Origin: NORP309 sp045107085
GTDB taxonomy: Bacteria; Pseudomonadota; Gammaproteobacteria; Xanthomonadales; Marinicellaceae
Direction of reading: 5' to 3'
NCBI GenBank assembly: GCA_045107085.1
Contig: JBGCFT010000088.1
Span: forward strand, 1 to 64,000
DNA: 64,000 bases
Positions within the stretch are counted from its first letter, which is position 1. Each line of letters begins with the position of its first letter. Of the stretch, positions 7,061 to 15,921 are shown in pieces. The notes beneath the pieces were generated by a model. That model was not told the origin of the DNA. It searched no databases and saw only the letters and a program-made list of their open reading frames with translations. Made by a program: the position numbers and the translations under genes.

Positions 7061-9862
7061 TCAATCTTCCTCATCATCTGACCCACACATTTCTAATAAA
7101 CCCATTTGTGAAATCACCATGCTCATTGCTACTGCTGTTTCTGCGTTGATTGGGCCATCTGTTATGCTTCCTAATAATCCAAAGCTACTGGTGTCTATTT
7201 TCACAGCTTTAAAATTTAAATCTGCCCATGATTCAAGCATTTTTTGACCTGATTGTTTATACATAAAACCACTCATTGAGCCATAAACAAATTCATCAGT
7301 GATGGTTTCTATACTTAACTGTGGAGATTTAGGCATTTCATGCGGATCATCATCTTGGCATGAACTATAGTGTCCTGCAATAAAGGTTTTCTCTTTTAGC
7401 AGCATCATAGCTGAACCATTGACATAATCAGTAATAAAGGGGTGCTCTGTTCGACACACTGAATCAAAAGAATGTATGCCAACACTTGCTGTTTTGTTGG
7501 ACAATGTGATTGTGACTGAATCAGTATGATTGGGATCTGAAAGCATCAATACCCAGCCATCAGTCACTTTTGCTGCATAGGCTTGTGTGCCTTCATTGTT
7601 ATTTTCAGGAGTAGAAACACTCCATTGGCATTGACAATTTAATGATAATTCGCGTTTATCAATTACCATACCAGTAGCTTTGTCTTTGAGGGCAATAACA
7701 ACCACTTCTTTTGATTTGTTTTGTGGTGGCTGATACAACCACTGTTGGGACAATTTTCCGGGTCCTGAAAGTACCAAGTCAAAATCATCTTCGGTTACAT
7801 TGTCTTCAAATATAACACCATTGGCCTCTAGTCCATCACCAACAATGGTTAATTCATTTACGTTTTCAGCCAATGCCATGGCATGATTGGATAACTTAAA
7901 CTGAATGGTTTGGGATTTATCAACACAATCTACACTAGGTGATAACTTTGGCAAGACTAAGCTTGAACTCACTGTTTTGGATTTGTTGTGTTTGCTGCGG
8001 ACAGTAATTGAGGCAGGAAAATGATTGAGATCTTTTGGTGTTTTTACAGCAATTCTATATATCCCTGCCTCTTTATTAATGGTCGAAATAGAATCAATTG
8101 CTGTGCCAGTGCTGGGTTCAACCAAATAATCATCTATGTTTAATCCAGATTTGGCAGTAAATTTAAATTGGTATGTTTTATTGGGCATGCTCAGCTTATA
8201 ACTGGGCAAAAGTTTCATGGTGTCATTTTCGACTTTTACTGGCAGTTTTAAGTTGACTTTGTTGTTGGCAAATTTGGCACCATTTGAATTGAGATAAATT
8301 AAGGCATCGCCCTCGTTTACAGCTGTATAAGGCAAAATTTTGTTGGTCTTATCAAAGAGTTCTAGTTTAATGATTTTAGGATGAATACTTTGACTGGCAA
8401 TATAATTGGGATCAAGAATATTAACTTCAGGATAATCAAACTTATCAATCTTGATTAAATCAGGCGCTTTAGGCAATGCTTGATTGTCAGCACGCCATGC
8501 GCCCATACCATGTGTAGCATCTGCAAATGATCCATGGGTTTGTTTGTTGATCAATCTGAGCAAATTAGACAATCGGTTAATATTACGACCCATTCCACTT
8601 TTGTTTAAAAATCCAACCAGTTTTGTCGATTGGCTTAATTTAGATAAAGAGCTGTTTATTTTTCCTGTTTGAATTGCAGTACCTAATATGACTTTACCAA
8701 TGTCAATCCCTGGTGCTTGAGGTGTGACCCAAAAAGCAGTCACCTCTCCTTTGGTTTTGTTGACTAAGTTCAATATATTTGAACCGTAATCCGCCCTTTC
8801 ATTGATCAATTTGTTTGGAAAAAAACCAGCTGCCAGTTTATCCAAAAACCCCCAAATCATAATGGCATTGTTGTAGGTGTCTCCCACTGCATCCAGAGCT
8901 TTTAAATAAGCGATTTTTCCACCTGATGCTTTATTCAGTGCTGAAAATCCAATAGAAGCAACCGCGCCTGAAGCATCGCGATACCTGGAGACACTTGGTC
9001 TACCATTTATCTCACTGCCAAACTGCAATTGCATCAATTCGCTTAATGCCGCCGCCGTTTTAGGTGGTTTTATAATGGGTAATAATTGCGATCCATCCAG
9101 CGCCATGGCGCTTGAAATGGGGTTTAATGCCTTGAGAAAAGTCATAAATTTAGAAGGCTTGTTTGAAGGTGCTAATTGAGATAACAATTGATCATAGTGA
9201 GCTTGTTCTTTTTCAAACGAACCAAACATTGAATCAATCAACCCAGACTGGATCCAAATATAATTCATGTGCTTAATGGCCAATAAGGTATCGTTGTTGT
9301 TTGATGATTCAAGGTTTTGCCACTGTTTTCTTAAGGATTTTTCATTATTAACCCCATCAAACATGTATACAAAAGTGTTAAGCAATAATTTAACATCGTT
9401 TTTATGGTCAACTAATGGTTGGCGTAATTCTTCATAGTCAAATCCTGTTATCAAACTCAAATTAACCAGCCTTTGTTGAATTAAGTCCAACACTTCATTC
9501 ATGAATGGTTCGCTTTCATACATTTCACTATTGACTGATATCTTGCCCAAATCACATCCGCCATTGGTTTCATCATAATAGACAAGTTTGAGTGGTTGAG
9601 TATTGGATAAATCATTGAGAAAGTTTACCAATAAAGCATCATAATTTTTAAAAGCTTGTACAATAGTAGTGCCAACAATGTCCTCCCCCTGTACATAAAA
9701 AACCACACCAAAGTCTTGCCCTTGTAAAAAACGATCAGGCAATTGTTCCCAAGTCAAAGCAGAAACTTGTTCAGCATTGACTTGTGTTGCACATTGTTTG
9801 ATTTCTGCAACAGCATTGTCTGTTATCAAAATAACCAAGAATAAAATTAATGCGTATTTCAT
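7061..9862 (-). CDS. Large exported protein of unknown function (933 aa)
   Basis: The start is placed at ATG 9862 because the sequence from there, MKYALILFLVILITDNAVAE, is a clean Sec signal peptide; the frame extends 24 bases further upstream without reason. The mature protein has an alpha-rich first half with several hydrophobic/Gly-Ala stretches (about 255-450). The second half looks like repeated beta-sandwich domains (Thr/Ser/Val rich, 'EAGIYRIAVKTP', 'TVRSKHNKSKTVSSSL'). It ends in a Cys-containing acidic tail (CGSDDEED). Cysteine pairs such as CQC occur in the C-terminal third. No catalytic motif or named family was recognised. It is a stand-alone gene facing the methyltransferase. Confidence 0.75.
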   Translation of the reverse strand: MKYALILFLVILITDNAVAEIKQCATQVNAEQVSALTWEQLPDRFLQGQDFGVVFYVQGEDIVGTTIVQAFKNYDALLVNFLNDLSNTQPLKLVYYDETNGGCDLGKISVNSEMYESEPFMNEVLDLIQQRLVNLSLITGFDYEELRQPLVDHKNDVKLLLNTFVYMFDGVNNEKSLRKQWQNLESSNNNDTLLAIKHMNYIWIQSGLIDSMFGSFEKEQAHYDQLLSQLAPSNKPSKFMTFLKALNPISSAMALDGSQLLPIIKPPKTAAALSELMQLQFGSEINGRPSVSRYRDASGAVASIGFSALNKASGGKIAYLKALDAVGDTYNNAIMIWGFLDKLAAGFFPNKLINERADYGSNILNLVNKTKGEVTAFWVTPQAPGIDIGKVILGTAIQTGKINSSLSKLSQSTKLVGFLNKSGMGRNINRLSNLLRLINKQTHGSFADATHGMGAWRADNQALPKAPDLIKIDKFDYPEVNILDPNYIASQSIHPKIIKLELFDKTNKILPYTAVNEGDALIYLNSNGAKFANNKVNLKLPVKVENDTMKLLPSYKLSMPNKTYQFKFTAKSGLNIDDYLVEPSTGTAIDSISTINKEAGIYRIAVKTPKDLNHFPASITVRSKHNKSKTVSSSLVLPKLSPSVDCVDKSQTIQFKLSNHAMALAENVNELTIVGDGLEANGVIFEDNVTEDDFDLVLSGPGKLSQQWLYQPPQNKSKEVVVIALKDKATGMVIDKRELSLNCQCQWSVSTPENNNEGTQAYAAKVTDGWVLMLSDPNHTDSVTITLSNKTASVGIHSFDSVCRTEHPFITDYVNGSAMMLLKEKTFIAGHYSSCQDDDPHEMPKSPQLSIETITDEFVYGSMSGFMYKQSGQKMLESWADLNFKAVKIDTSSFGLLGSITDGPINAETAVAMSMVISQMGLLEMCGSDDEED

Positions 9863-10038
9863 GTGTGTATTTCCTATGCAAAACATCCCTATTATTCTAA
9901 CAAATCACAACAAAATGTCGATTGAGGATTTCAACATAATTAAAAATATCAGATATTCAAAGCTATGTACAAAGTTTTTTTATAATGGTAAATTAATCTG
10001 TGACGAATACAAAAATCATCCTAAACAGGGGTACAATC

Positions 10039-10503
10039 ATGAAAAAAGCACTATTATTCATAACATTACTTTTAATTTCAATATCAGCAACTTCAGAAAC
10101 CGAAATAAAAAACCAAAACTATGATGCCCAACTTGCAAAAAAAGTCGGTGCTGATGATTATGGCATGAAAAGTTATGTGTTTGTTATATTAAAATCAGGT
10201 GATAACCAATCCACAGATACTGAAGTTCGCAACAAAAGTTTCAGAGGACACATGAATAATATGCGTCGATTAGCAGAAGAAGAGAAGCTGGTTTTAGCTG
10301 GTCCATTTGGAAAAAATAACAAAGACTACCGTGGCTTGTTTATCTTAAACGTAACAACCATAGAACAAGCAGAAGAGCTGTTATCAACAGACCCAACCAT
10401 CAGTGCAGGCTACCTGAGTTACGAAATGACACCATGGTATGGTTCAGCTGCCATTTCTGAATATCTAGAAGCATCAGATAAGGTTTGGAAAGTTAAACCT
10501 TAA
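10039..10503 (+). CDS. Secreted YCII-like (dimeric alpha-beta barrel) protein
   Basis: 154 residues from ATG 10039, chosen because it opens a signal peptide (MKKALLFITLLLISISATSE) and has CAGGGG about 8 bases upstream. The mature part fits the YCII fold: YVFVILKSGDN, then HMNNMRRLAEEEKLVLAGPFGKNNKDYRGLFIL with the conserved 'H...L...G-L-x-x-A-G-P' pattern, then EQAEELLSTDPTISAGYLSYEMTPWYG. YCII-like proteins are small, often of unknown function; the exported form is less usual. Single gene, convergent with the NadD-like gene. Confidence 0.75.
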   Translation: MKKALLFITLLLISISATSETEIKNQNYDAQLAKKVGADDYGMKSYVFVILKSGDNQSTDTEVRNKSFRGHMNNMRRLAEEEKLVLAGPFGKNNKDYRGLFILNVTTIEQAEELLSTDPTISAGYLSYEMTPWYGSAAISEYLEASDKVWKVKP

Positions 10504-10514
10504 AACAATCCATA

Positions 10515-11171
10515 TTAATTAGCTGGTAAATACAAACCTTCATCCTTGATAAGCTCTAAAATATCTTGTGACAAATGATTAGACATATCTGTTTTATGTA
10601 AATTTGCTCTAATATAAGAAGAGGATGTATCGATTGATTTTTGTTTTTCTATCAAGTAAACATCTGGGTTTAATCCACGTAATTCTTCAATAAACCGTTT
10701 GTTGATTTTATTCCCTGGTCTGTGGTTAATGAGCAAACCTGAATGATTAAGAATATCCTTCCAACCAAACCATTTTCTAAATTTTGGCCAACGCCCCTGA
10801 AAATGATCCGAACTGACCATGAACAAACAGTTTTTCTTATTCAGGTGTTTTATAGTTTTGAGACTGTAGTTATTTTCTCCAGTTGTGTTTGCTATGAGTT
10901 TTTCTATGTCACAAACCATAATTGAATCATGCGTTTTTTTTGAAAGTCGACTGGCTACAATGTGACACATTTCTAGACGTTGAGTAAAACTGGCTTTTGG
11001 TGATTTTTTATTTGCTATCAAATTAGGTTGATAGACAGGAATTAAAACAAATTCTTTTATTGTAATATTCAATTCTCTCAAATATCGTATGCCATTAATA
11101 ATCGCTTGTTCATGACCAAGATGAATGGGGTCGGCGGTGAGTCCGAAAATCACAGAATATTGTTTTAACAT
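10515..11171 (-). CDS. NadD-like nicotinate/nicotinamide nucleotide adenylyltransferase
   Basis: A 218-residue nucleotidyltransferase of the HIGH superfamily. FGLTADPIHLGHE (9-21) gives the (G-x-F-D-P-x-H-x-G-H) ATP site, with Ala in place of the usual Phe. Near the C-terminus SSSYIR matches the I-S-S-T-x-I-R motif. The enzyme would join ATP to nicotinate mononucleotide in NAD synthesis. The middle is rather divergent from E. coli NadD. The gene is not beside holA/rsfS, where the housekeeping nadD usually lies, so it may be a second or specialised adenylyltransferase. Start ATG 11171. Confidence 0.75.
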   Translation of the reverse strand: MLKQYSVIFGLTADPIHLGHEQAIINGIRYLRELNITIKEFVLIPVYQPNLIANKKSPKASFTQRLEMCHIVASRLSKKTHDSIMVCDIEKLIANTTGENNYSLKTIKHLNKKNCLFMVSSDHFQGRWPKFRKWFGWKDILNHSGLLINHRPGNKINKRFIEELRGLNPDVYLIEKQKSIDTSSSYIRANLHKTDMSNHLSQDILELIKDEGLYLPAN

Positions 11172-11623
11172 ATTTTAAATATCCAAAAAAATTGCAGGGC
11201 TTTAGAAGTTATCATCTGAAATTTTATTAACTTGTTGCTTTCAAAGCTGCCCTGTATCAGATTTTACAGCTGAAAGTCAATCCAGTAAATATCTCCTTTA
11301 AGCAATTCGTGTAATTATTTTTGTTGTCATTGATATTTTGATGCTTTGCAAATAGATATAAGTTGAGATATTAAATTTTTTTTGAAAACATTGGGGGTTT
11401 AAATAATGGTATTAACAACAAATTTAGAATTGTGAGGAAATAGTCAAAGCACAGCATCATTTATAACTTATTATTGTATAATCACAATATAAGAATTCAT
11501 TGAAACTTATCATCATTCGGTAGTTATAGTTAATTTTCAGCAATGTGCCAAATTCAAGACTGTTGAACATCAATAGAAATATATAACAGGAATCCTGAAC
11601 CAACACGTATTTTAAGCAAAATT
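11172..11623. other. Gene-free AT-rich spacer (452 bases)
   Basis: No frame of useful length and no RNA gene was seen. Around 11202-11275 a GCAGGGC and a GCTGCCCTG could form a long imperfect stem, but without a U-tract it is not called a terminator. The spacer separates housekeeping DNA from the Bacteroidota-flavoured patch. Confidence 0.5.
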
Positions 11624-12343
11624 ATGAGATTAAACTTTATCAATAAAAATAGTCCTGAAGGCAATAAGCAATCCAATTTCATGACATATGCGATTCGAGA
11701 AATTATTTTAGTTGTAATAGGGATCTTAATAGCAGTTTCAATAAATAACTGGAACGAAAATAGAAAGAAAAATAACGAACTGCAACAATTATTAGTTAAA
11801 GTAAAAGAAGACTTGAAAACTGACTTAAATAAAATTGACAAGGTTGTTAAGCATTATGAAAATATTAAGCCTGTATTTCAGAAAGTTTTAAAGTCAGAAT
11901 ACACAATAGAAGACTATAAAAACAATTCGACAATAGCTTTTCTCATTTTTGGTTATCCAGAACTGACCTTGAATCAAAGAGGTGTCTCATTATTGGAGAA
12001 CTTTAAAGGAAGTATAGTGCCTAAGAAGAGAGAAAAATTAGTACAAGAATTAATCATGTTTTACAAGGAGCAGTTATGGGAAATAAAGGTTGATGACGAA
12101 TTACGTTCTAAGGATTCTAAAGAAAATTTCACGTATTGGAAAAATAATACTGATTGGTGGCTAGATTATGTACAATTAAAAATTACGAGTGGGTTTATTG
12201 ATTATGCCTTAAAAAGTAGGGACTATAAAACCAGAGTTGCTACGACTGAATTTTTTGCTTACAAAGTTTATTTGCCAGAATTAATTAAATTTAAACAGAA
12301 AGCACAAGAACTGATCGAAAAAATCGAAACTATTAATAAATAA
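11624..12343 (+). CDS. DUF6090-like single-pass membrane protein
   Basis: 239 residues. The N-terminus has YAIREIILVVIGILIAVSINNWNE (about 23-46), the near-invariant membrane segment and N-N-W-N-E motif of a family abundant in Bacteroidota (DUF6090). A charged, coiled-coil-prone region (NRKKNNELQQLLVKVKEDL) and an alpha-helical C-terminal domain follow. The function of the family is not known. The very AT-rich codon use and Bacteroidota-type sequence suggest acquisition by transfer; that is inference. The next gene, 74 bases on, is a secreted metallopeptidase of similar flavour. Confidence 0.75.
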   Translation: MRLNFINKNSPEGNKQSNFMTYAIREIILVVIGILIAVSINNWNENRKKNNELQQLLVKVKEDLKTDLNKIDKVVKHYENIKPVFQKVLKSEYTIEDYKNNSTIAFLIFGYPELTLNQRGVSLLENFKGSIVPKKREKLVQELIMFYKEQLWEIKVDDELRSKDSKENFTYWKNNTDWWLDYVQLKITSGFIDYALKSRDYKTRVATTEFFAYKVYLPELIKFKQKAQELIEKIETINK

Positions 12344-12417
12344 AAAAATGGATAGAAGGCTTCTCATTTTCTCCTCTATTATCGAAACTCTTTACGAATA
12401 TTCAAATTTGCCTATAT

Positions 12418-13284
12418 ATGAAAATAAACCAAATGATAAAACAATTATTAATTTTTAAATTGATTATTTTCTGCTCTGTTGGGTTTTGTCAAAATTCAGT
12501 ATTTACAAAAGGAGAGGTGTGGACAATATCAGAAGGAAATATCCAGTCAAATGGAAGTGATAAAGATGTTTTGTCAGATAAATATTGGCAGTATTTAAAT
12601 AAAATATTACCCACTAAATTGTTGCACCAACATATAGTAAGTTTACGTTTGTTTTCAGACGGCATTGCCAATGATTTAGGTGGCATCTCTCCCCTAAATA
12701 AAGAGAACAGCCAATGGGAAATTGATATTGATACCTATGATTTTAATTTTAAAAACACACACCCGTCACATGTATTATTATATTCACACACCATTATTCA
12801 TGAATTCGGCCACTTACTCACTTTAAACCCAGAACAATTAAAGGTTTCAAACGATGTAAACCACAGTGTGGCCGAAGGTTATTTAGCTAAAGAAAGTCAT
12901 CTAAAAACAGACAGTTACCTTGGAATATTTATTCATAAATTTTGGCAAGGCACTCTTTTCTCAGAATGGGACAGCATTCAAAACTATAACAATCCAAGCA
13001 AAAGAGAACATTTACTTTATCAGTTGTATTTAAATAATAAAAATCAGTTTCTGACGGATTATGCTGTAGAAAGCCCAGAAGAGGACATTGCCGAATCATG
13101 GGCTTTTTTTGTCTTAAGTGAGAAGCCAGTTATGGATAAAATCAAACATCAAAAAGTTTTGTTTTTTTATGAATTTCCCGAATTAGTTGAGTATCGCAAG
13201 AACATTAGAAATAATCTTGAATTGATACCTCAAGATTACATTAAAAACTATGAATTTAATCGTGATCAACTTTCTTCGAATTAA
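12418..13284 (+). CDS. Secreted zinc metallopeptidase (HEXXH) of unknown family
   Basis: 288 residues with an N-terminal signal sequence (hydrophobic stretch LLIFKLIIFCSVGFC, likely cleaved near C24/Q25). Zinc-binding HEFGH lies at 128-132 in TIIHEFGHLLTL. A downstream SPEEDIAESWAFFVL (219-233) supplies E222/E226, in the 'E-D-x-A-E' pattern seen as the third ligand in several gluzincin-like putative metallopeptidases. A lipobox reading of GFC is possible. Expected outside the inner membrane. The gene follows the DUF6090-like gene at 74 bases. The substrate is unknown. Confidence 0.72.
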   Translation: MKINQMIKQLLIFKLIIFCSVGFCQNSVFTKGEVWTISEGNIQSNGSDKDVLSDKYWQYLNKILPTKLLHQHIVSLRLFSDGIANDLGGISPLNKENSQWEIDIDTYDFNFKNTHPSHVLLYSHTIIHEFGHLLTLNPEQLKVSNDVNHSVAEGYLAKESHLKTDSYLGIFIHKFWQGTLFSEWDSIQNYNNPSKREHLLYQLYLNNKNQFLTDYAVESPEEDIAESWAFFVLSEKPVMDKIKHQKVLFFYEFPELVEYRKNIRNNLELIPQDYIKNYEFNRDQLSSN

Positions 13285-13302
13285 ATAGTAACACCGATTA
13301 AT

Positions 13303-13503
13303 TTATTGTTTAGGTAATAAACAACCAAAATTATGGCCTCTTTTTTCATTAATGGCTTTTACCACTAAATCGGCTGCTTTTATATTTTTAAGAAAATTAA
13401 CACAAACTTTATAACCCGATTTCGCTAATAAATTAGAAGTTGCCGCCCCTATTCCCCGGCTTCAACCAGTAACGACGACAACTTTGTTTATTGAACGAAT
13501 CAA
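13303..13503 (-). pseudogene. Relic of a short-chain dehydrogenase/reductase (SDR)
   Basis: Reading the minus strand from 13503 gives NKVVVVTG-stop-SRGIGAAT, then LLAKSGYKVCVNF and KAADLVVKAINEKRGH. This is the N-terminal Rossmann strand, the T-G-x-S-R-G-I-G cofactor motif and the next strand-helix of an SDR. The second Gly codon of the motif is TGA instead of GGA, and the frame ends after about 66 codons, so roughly three quarters of the gene, including the YxxxK site, is gone. It lies between the metallopeptidase and the mscS-type gene and marks a deletion boundary. Confidence 0.8.
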
Positions 13504-13507
13504 GCCT

Positions 13508-14362
13508 TTAAGAGTTAGCTTGGTGAAGATGAACATCCCTTTGTGGGTAAGGCAGGTTACAACCGCCTGCTTCTAGACCGACTTTAATTTGCTCTAACAC
13601 ATCACTATAAACCTTCCAATAATCATCGGTTTTTACCCAAGGCCTGACATTAAAATTGACCGAACTATCAGCAAGAGCAATTACATTGACAGAAGGAGCA
13701 GGGTCTTTTAGAACCAGTTCATGTGACTCTAAAATATCTAGCATAATTTTTTTTGCCAATTTAAGGTCATCGTCATAACTCACACCCACAACTAAATCCA
13801 CACGCCTCGTGGCATTAGCTGAATAATTTATAATAGATCCAGTTGTAATTTCGCCATTAGGAATAATGATTTGTTTGTTATCTGTTGATTTCATCAAAGT
13901 ATTGAATATTCTGATTTCTAGGACCGTGCCTGAATGCCCAGCTACTTCTATAAAGTCACCAATTTTAAAGGGTCTGAAAAATACAATCATCACACCTGAT
14001 GCAATATTTGACAACGAATCTTTGAGAGCCAAACCGATAGCAAGGCCTGCAGCGGCAATGATGCCCAGTAAGGAAGTGGTTTGAATGCCTAATTCACCTA
14101 AAGCTGTAATAATGACAACGGTTAATAGTAAAAAATAGATAAATGTTTTAAGGAAGTTAATTAAAATTGGTGCCGCACCAGATCTGGTGAGCGCTTTGCC
14201 AACCAGATGTGACAATAATTTTGCGATTTTTTTTCCTATCCAATAGATAAAAAATGCAATGACCACTTTGGTTACTATAGCTAATATGGCATCTGGATTA
14301 TTTACAAATGACATTATGTTTTGTTTTAAAGTATCGATGATACTCAGGTTTTCTTGTTCCAT
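13508..14362 (-). CDS. Small-conductance mechanosensitive channel (MscS family)
   Basis: 284 residues from ATG 14362 (MEQENLSIIDT). The frame extends to 14452 but that would overlap the divergent MerC gene. Three hydrophobic helices (about 20-130) are followed by the pore and beta-domain signature GLALKDSLSNIASGVMIVFF, then RPFKIGDFIEVAG and NKQIIIPNGEI, diagnostic for MscS. The inner-membrane heptamer opens under membrane tension and releases solutes on osmotic downshock. Length matches E. coli MscS (286 aa). Single gene, divergent from merC. Confidence 0.93.
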   Translation of the reverse strand: MEQENLSIIDTLKQNIMSFVNNPDAILAIVTKVVIAFFIYWIGKKIAKLLSHLVGKALTRSGAAPILINFLKTFIYFLLLTVVIITALGELGIQTTSLLGIIAAAGLAIGLALKDSLSNIASGVMIVFFRPFKIGDFIEVAGHSGTVLEIRIFNTLMKSTDNKQIIIPNGEITTGSIINYSANATRRVDLVVGVSYDDDLKLAKKIMLDILESHELVLKDPAPSVNVIALADSSVNFNVRPWVKTDDYWKVYSDVLEQIKVGLEAGGCNLPYPQRDVHLHQANS

Positions 14363-14442
14363 ATATCTGTCCAAAATAAAACGAATCATTTTAGCATATG
14401 ATGAACAATGCGCTTGTAAAACATAGTTAAAACCACAATAAT

Positions 14443-14850
14443 GTGACCTCACATAATTATTTGTTCATTGTTATTAAAAATTCTCGATCCATAACCGACA
14501 TTATTGGCATGACGCTTTCAATGGTTTGTGCTGTTCAATGTGCGCTAGCACCAATTATTTTGAGCATTGCACCAATCATTCCAAAATGGGCGCACTTTGG
14601 TCATGGTTGGGTATGGATAAGTTGTATATTAATTATTGCTGCATGGAGTATTGGCAGAGGTTTCCTCAAACATAAAAACAAAAAGGTTTTATTATTTGCG
14701 GTATTTGGAGTGGGTTTTTTGTTAACAGGTACCTTTTTAGAGGGCATGTTAACGACATTGTCTGAATCTGCAGTTTTTGTTTCTGGTGGAGTTTTGTTGA
14801 CTATCGCACATTGGAAAAACTTTAAACTAGAAAAAGCTTGTAAAAATTAA
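14443..14850 (+). CDS. MerC-domain membrane protein
   Basis: 135 residues from GTG 14443, with four hydrophobic helices. SMVCAVQCALAPIIL (about 26-40) carries the Cys-x-x-x-Cys pair in the first helix typical of MerC (mercuric transport) proteins, and a His-containing loop (HFGHGW) follows. True MerC moves Hg(II). Many chromosomal MerC-domain proteins have no mer operon around them, and none is visible here, so the substrate is open. The start is uncertain (TTG at 14461 also possible). It converges on an ArsR-type regulator 20 bases away. Confidence 0.8.
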   Translation: MTSHNYLFIVIKNSRSITDIIGMTLSMVCAVQCALAPIILSIAPIIPKWAHFGHGWVWISCILIIAAWSIGRGFLKHKNKKVLLFAVFGVGFLLTGTFLEGMLTTLSESAVFVSGGVLLTIAHWKNFKLEKACKN

Positions 14851-14870
14851 CAAATAATAAGGTTTCTTGT

Positions 14871-15197
14871 TTATTTTGTTTTTGATGGGCAATACAGCTC
14901 ACTGAGTACTTGTATTATTTTTGTTGTATTTGATTGTGCCAAAGAGTAAAAAATTGCTTGTGACTCTCTTCGAGTTTTCACCATACCCTCCCTTCTTAAA
15001 GTAGCCAAATGCTGACTTAATGCTGATTGACTCAGGCCAATTTTTTGGTGTAATTCAGAAACAGAACATTCTCGAGCTTCTAGTGCACACAAAATCATTA
15101 AGCGTGATTCACTGGATAAAGTTTTCAGCAGCCGAGCTGCTTTTGTAGCATGTTCTTTTAACTCTTGATAAGAAGATTGTGGGCTTTTATGGGTCAT
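14871..15197 (-). CDS. ArsR-family regulator, BigR/YgaV/SqrR-like
   Basis: A 108-residue winged-helix repressor: LLKTLSSESRLMILCAL, ECSVSELHQKIGLSQSALSQHLATLRREGMVKTRRESQAIFYSL. It lacks the ELCVCDL metal box of ArsR/SmtB. It instead has C44 and C103, near the positions of the two reactive cysteines of BigR/SqrR/YgaV, which form a disulfide or polysulfide bridge in response to sulfide or redox stress. Such regulators usually control sulfide-handling genes. Here no such gene is adjacent; the only close neighbour is the convergent MerC protein. C37 is a third cysteine. Confidence 0.85.
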   Translation of the reverse strand: MTHKSPQSSYQELKEHATKAARLLKTLSSESRLMILCALEARECSVSELHQKIGLSQSALSQHLATLRREGMVKTRRESQAIFYSLAQSNTTKIIQVLSELYCPSKTK

Positions 15198-15492
15198 ATG
15201 AGTACAGAATATTTAGCGTACTATATTATAGATAATTTCTTTGATTAAAGCGATACAAAGTCACTTGAGTTATGACTATTGGCTCATGATTTTATATTTT
15301 GATAAAAATATTAAAACTTAATTGATCACACAATGGTCATAAATAAGACAGATTTAGTGTTTATTATTGAATTACTTATTATTCTAAGAGAACCAATATT
15401 ATGCTGGTATTTATTCCAACAAATGAAATCGACAAGAATTATGCTAATGAAGGGTTTAGTTTCAAGCCGCTAATAATTGAAGCCTATCAGTA

Positions 15493-15921
15493 TCATTTAG
15501 ATGTTTCTTGTAGTGCAGAAAAAACCCAAAATTTATTCAACAAAAAGGTGAAAACAGGGACGGTTACAATCAACAAGGGTAAAACCTGCGATACATAATC
15601 AAGTTGCATTACTGTTGCCAATATATAAACGCCACCTTGATGTAAAACTAAGGCAACAAGCGCAGTAACCAAAAATTTAGGAAATCTTTTTCTGTGGTCT
15701 TCAACATCTTTAAACGAGTAAAAGTAATGCCCAATATAAGCAGTCAATAGACCAAAAACAAAACCCATAAAATGGGCAACAAAAGAATGAATATTGAGTT
15801 TATCATGAGCGATATAAGCCAAAGCAAAATGCACAATGCTTGCTGTCACACCAACAATGCCATAGCGGAAAAGTAAGGCAATAATTGGGCTATTCAATAA
15901 TTGCAAATATATCTTCTTCAT
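15493..15921 (-). CDS. GtrA-like polytopic membrane protein
   Basis: 142 residues with four transmembrane helices. It opens FRYGIVGVTASIVHFALAY, has FGLLTAYIGHYFYSFKDVEDH and ends TFLLNKFWVF: the GtrA pattern (R-F-x-x-V-G ... N-x-x-W-x-F). GtrA-type proteins are thought to flip or escort undecaprenyl-linked sugars for glycan modification. The last gene of the hemE-Rieske-GtrA run; its start lies 32 bases inside the Rieske gene's end, implying tight coupling. Confidence 0.88.
   Translation of the reverse strand: MKKIYLQLLNSPIIALLFRYGIVGVTASIVHFALAYIAHDKLNIHSFVAHFMGFVFGLLTAYIGHYFYSFKDVEDHRKRFPKFLVTALVALVLHQGGVYILATVMQLDYVSQVLPLLIVTVPVFTFLLNKFWVFSALQETSK

Noticed and set aside
8484..8672. Plus-strand frame inside the large exported protein
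   Set aside because: Antisense to a long, signal-peptide-bearing gene; no ribosome site and no recognisable sequence.
11172..11623. Possible small RNA or gene in the 452-base spacer
   Set aside because: No promoter-terminator pair and no coding frame could be supported.
15401..15598. 65-codon plus-strand open frame
   Set aside because: Half of it is antisense to the end of the GtrA gene, it resembles nothing, and no ribosome site or partner supports it.
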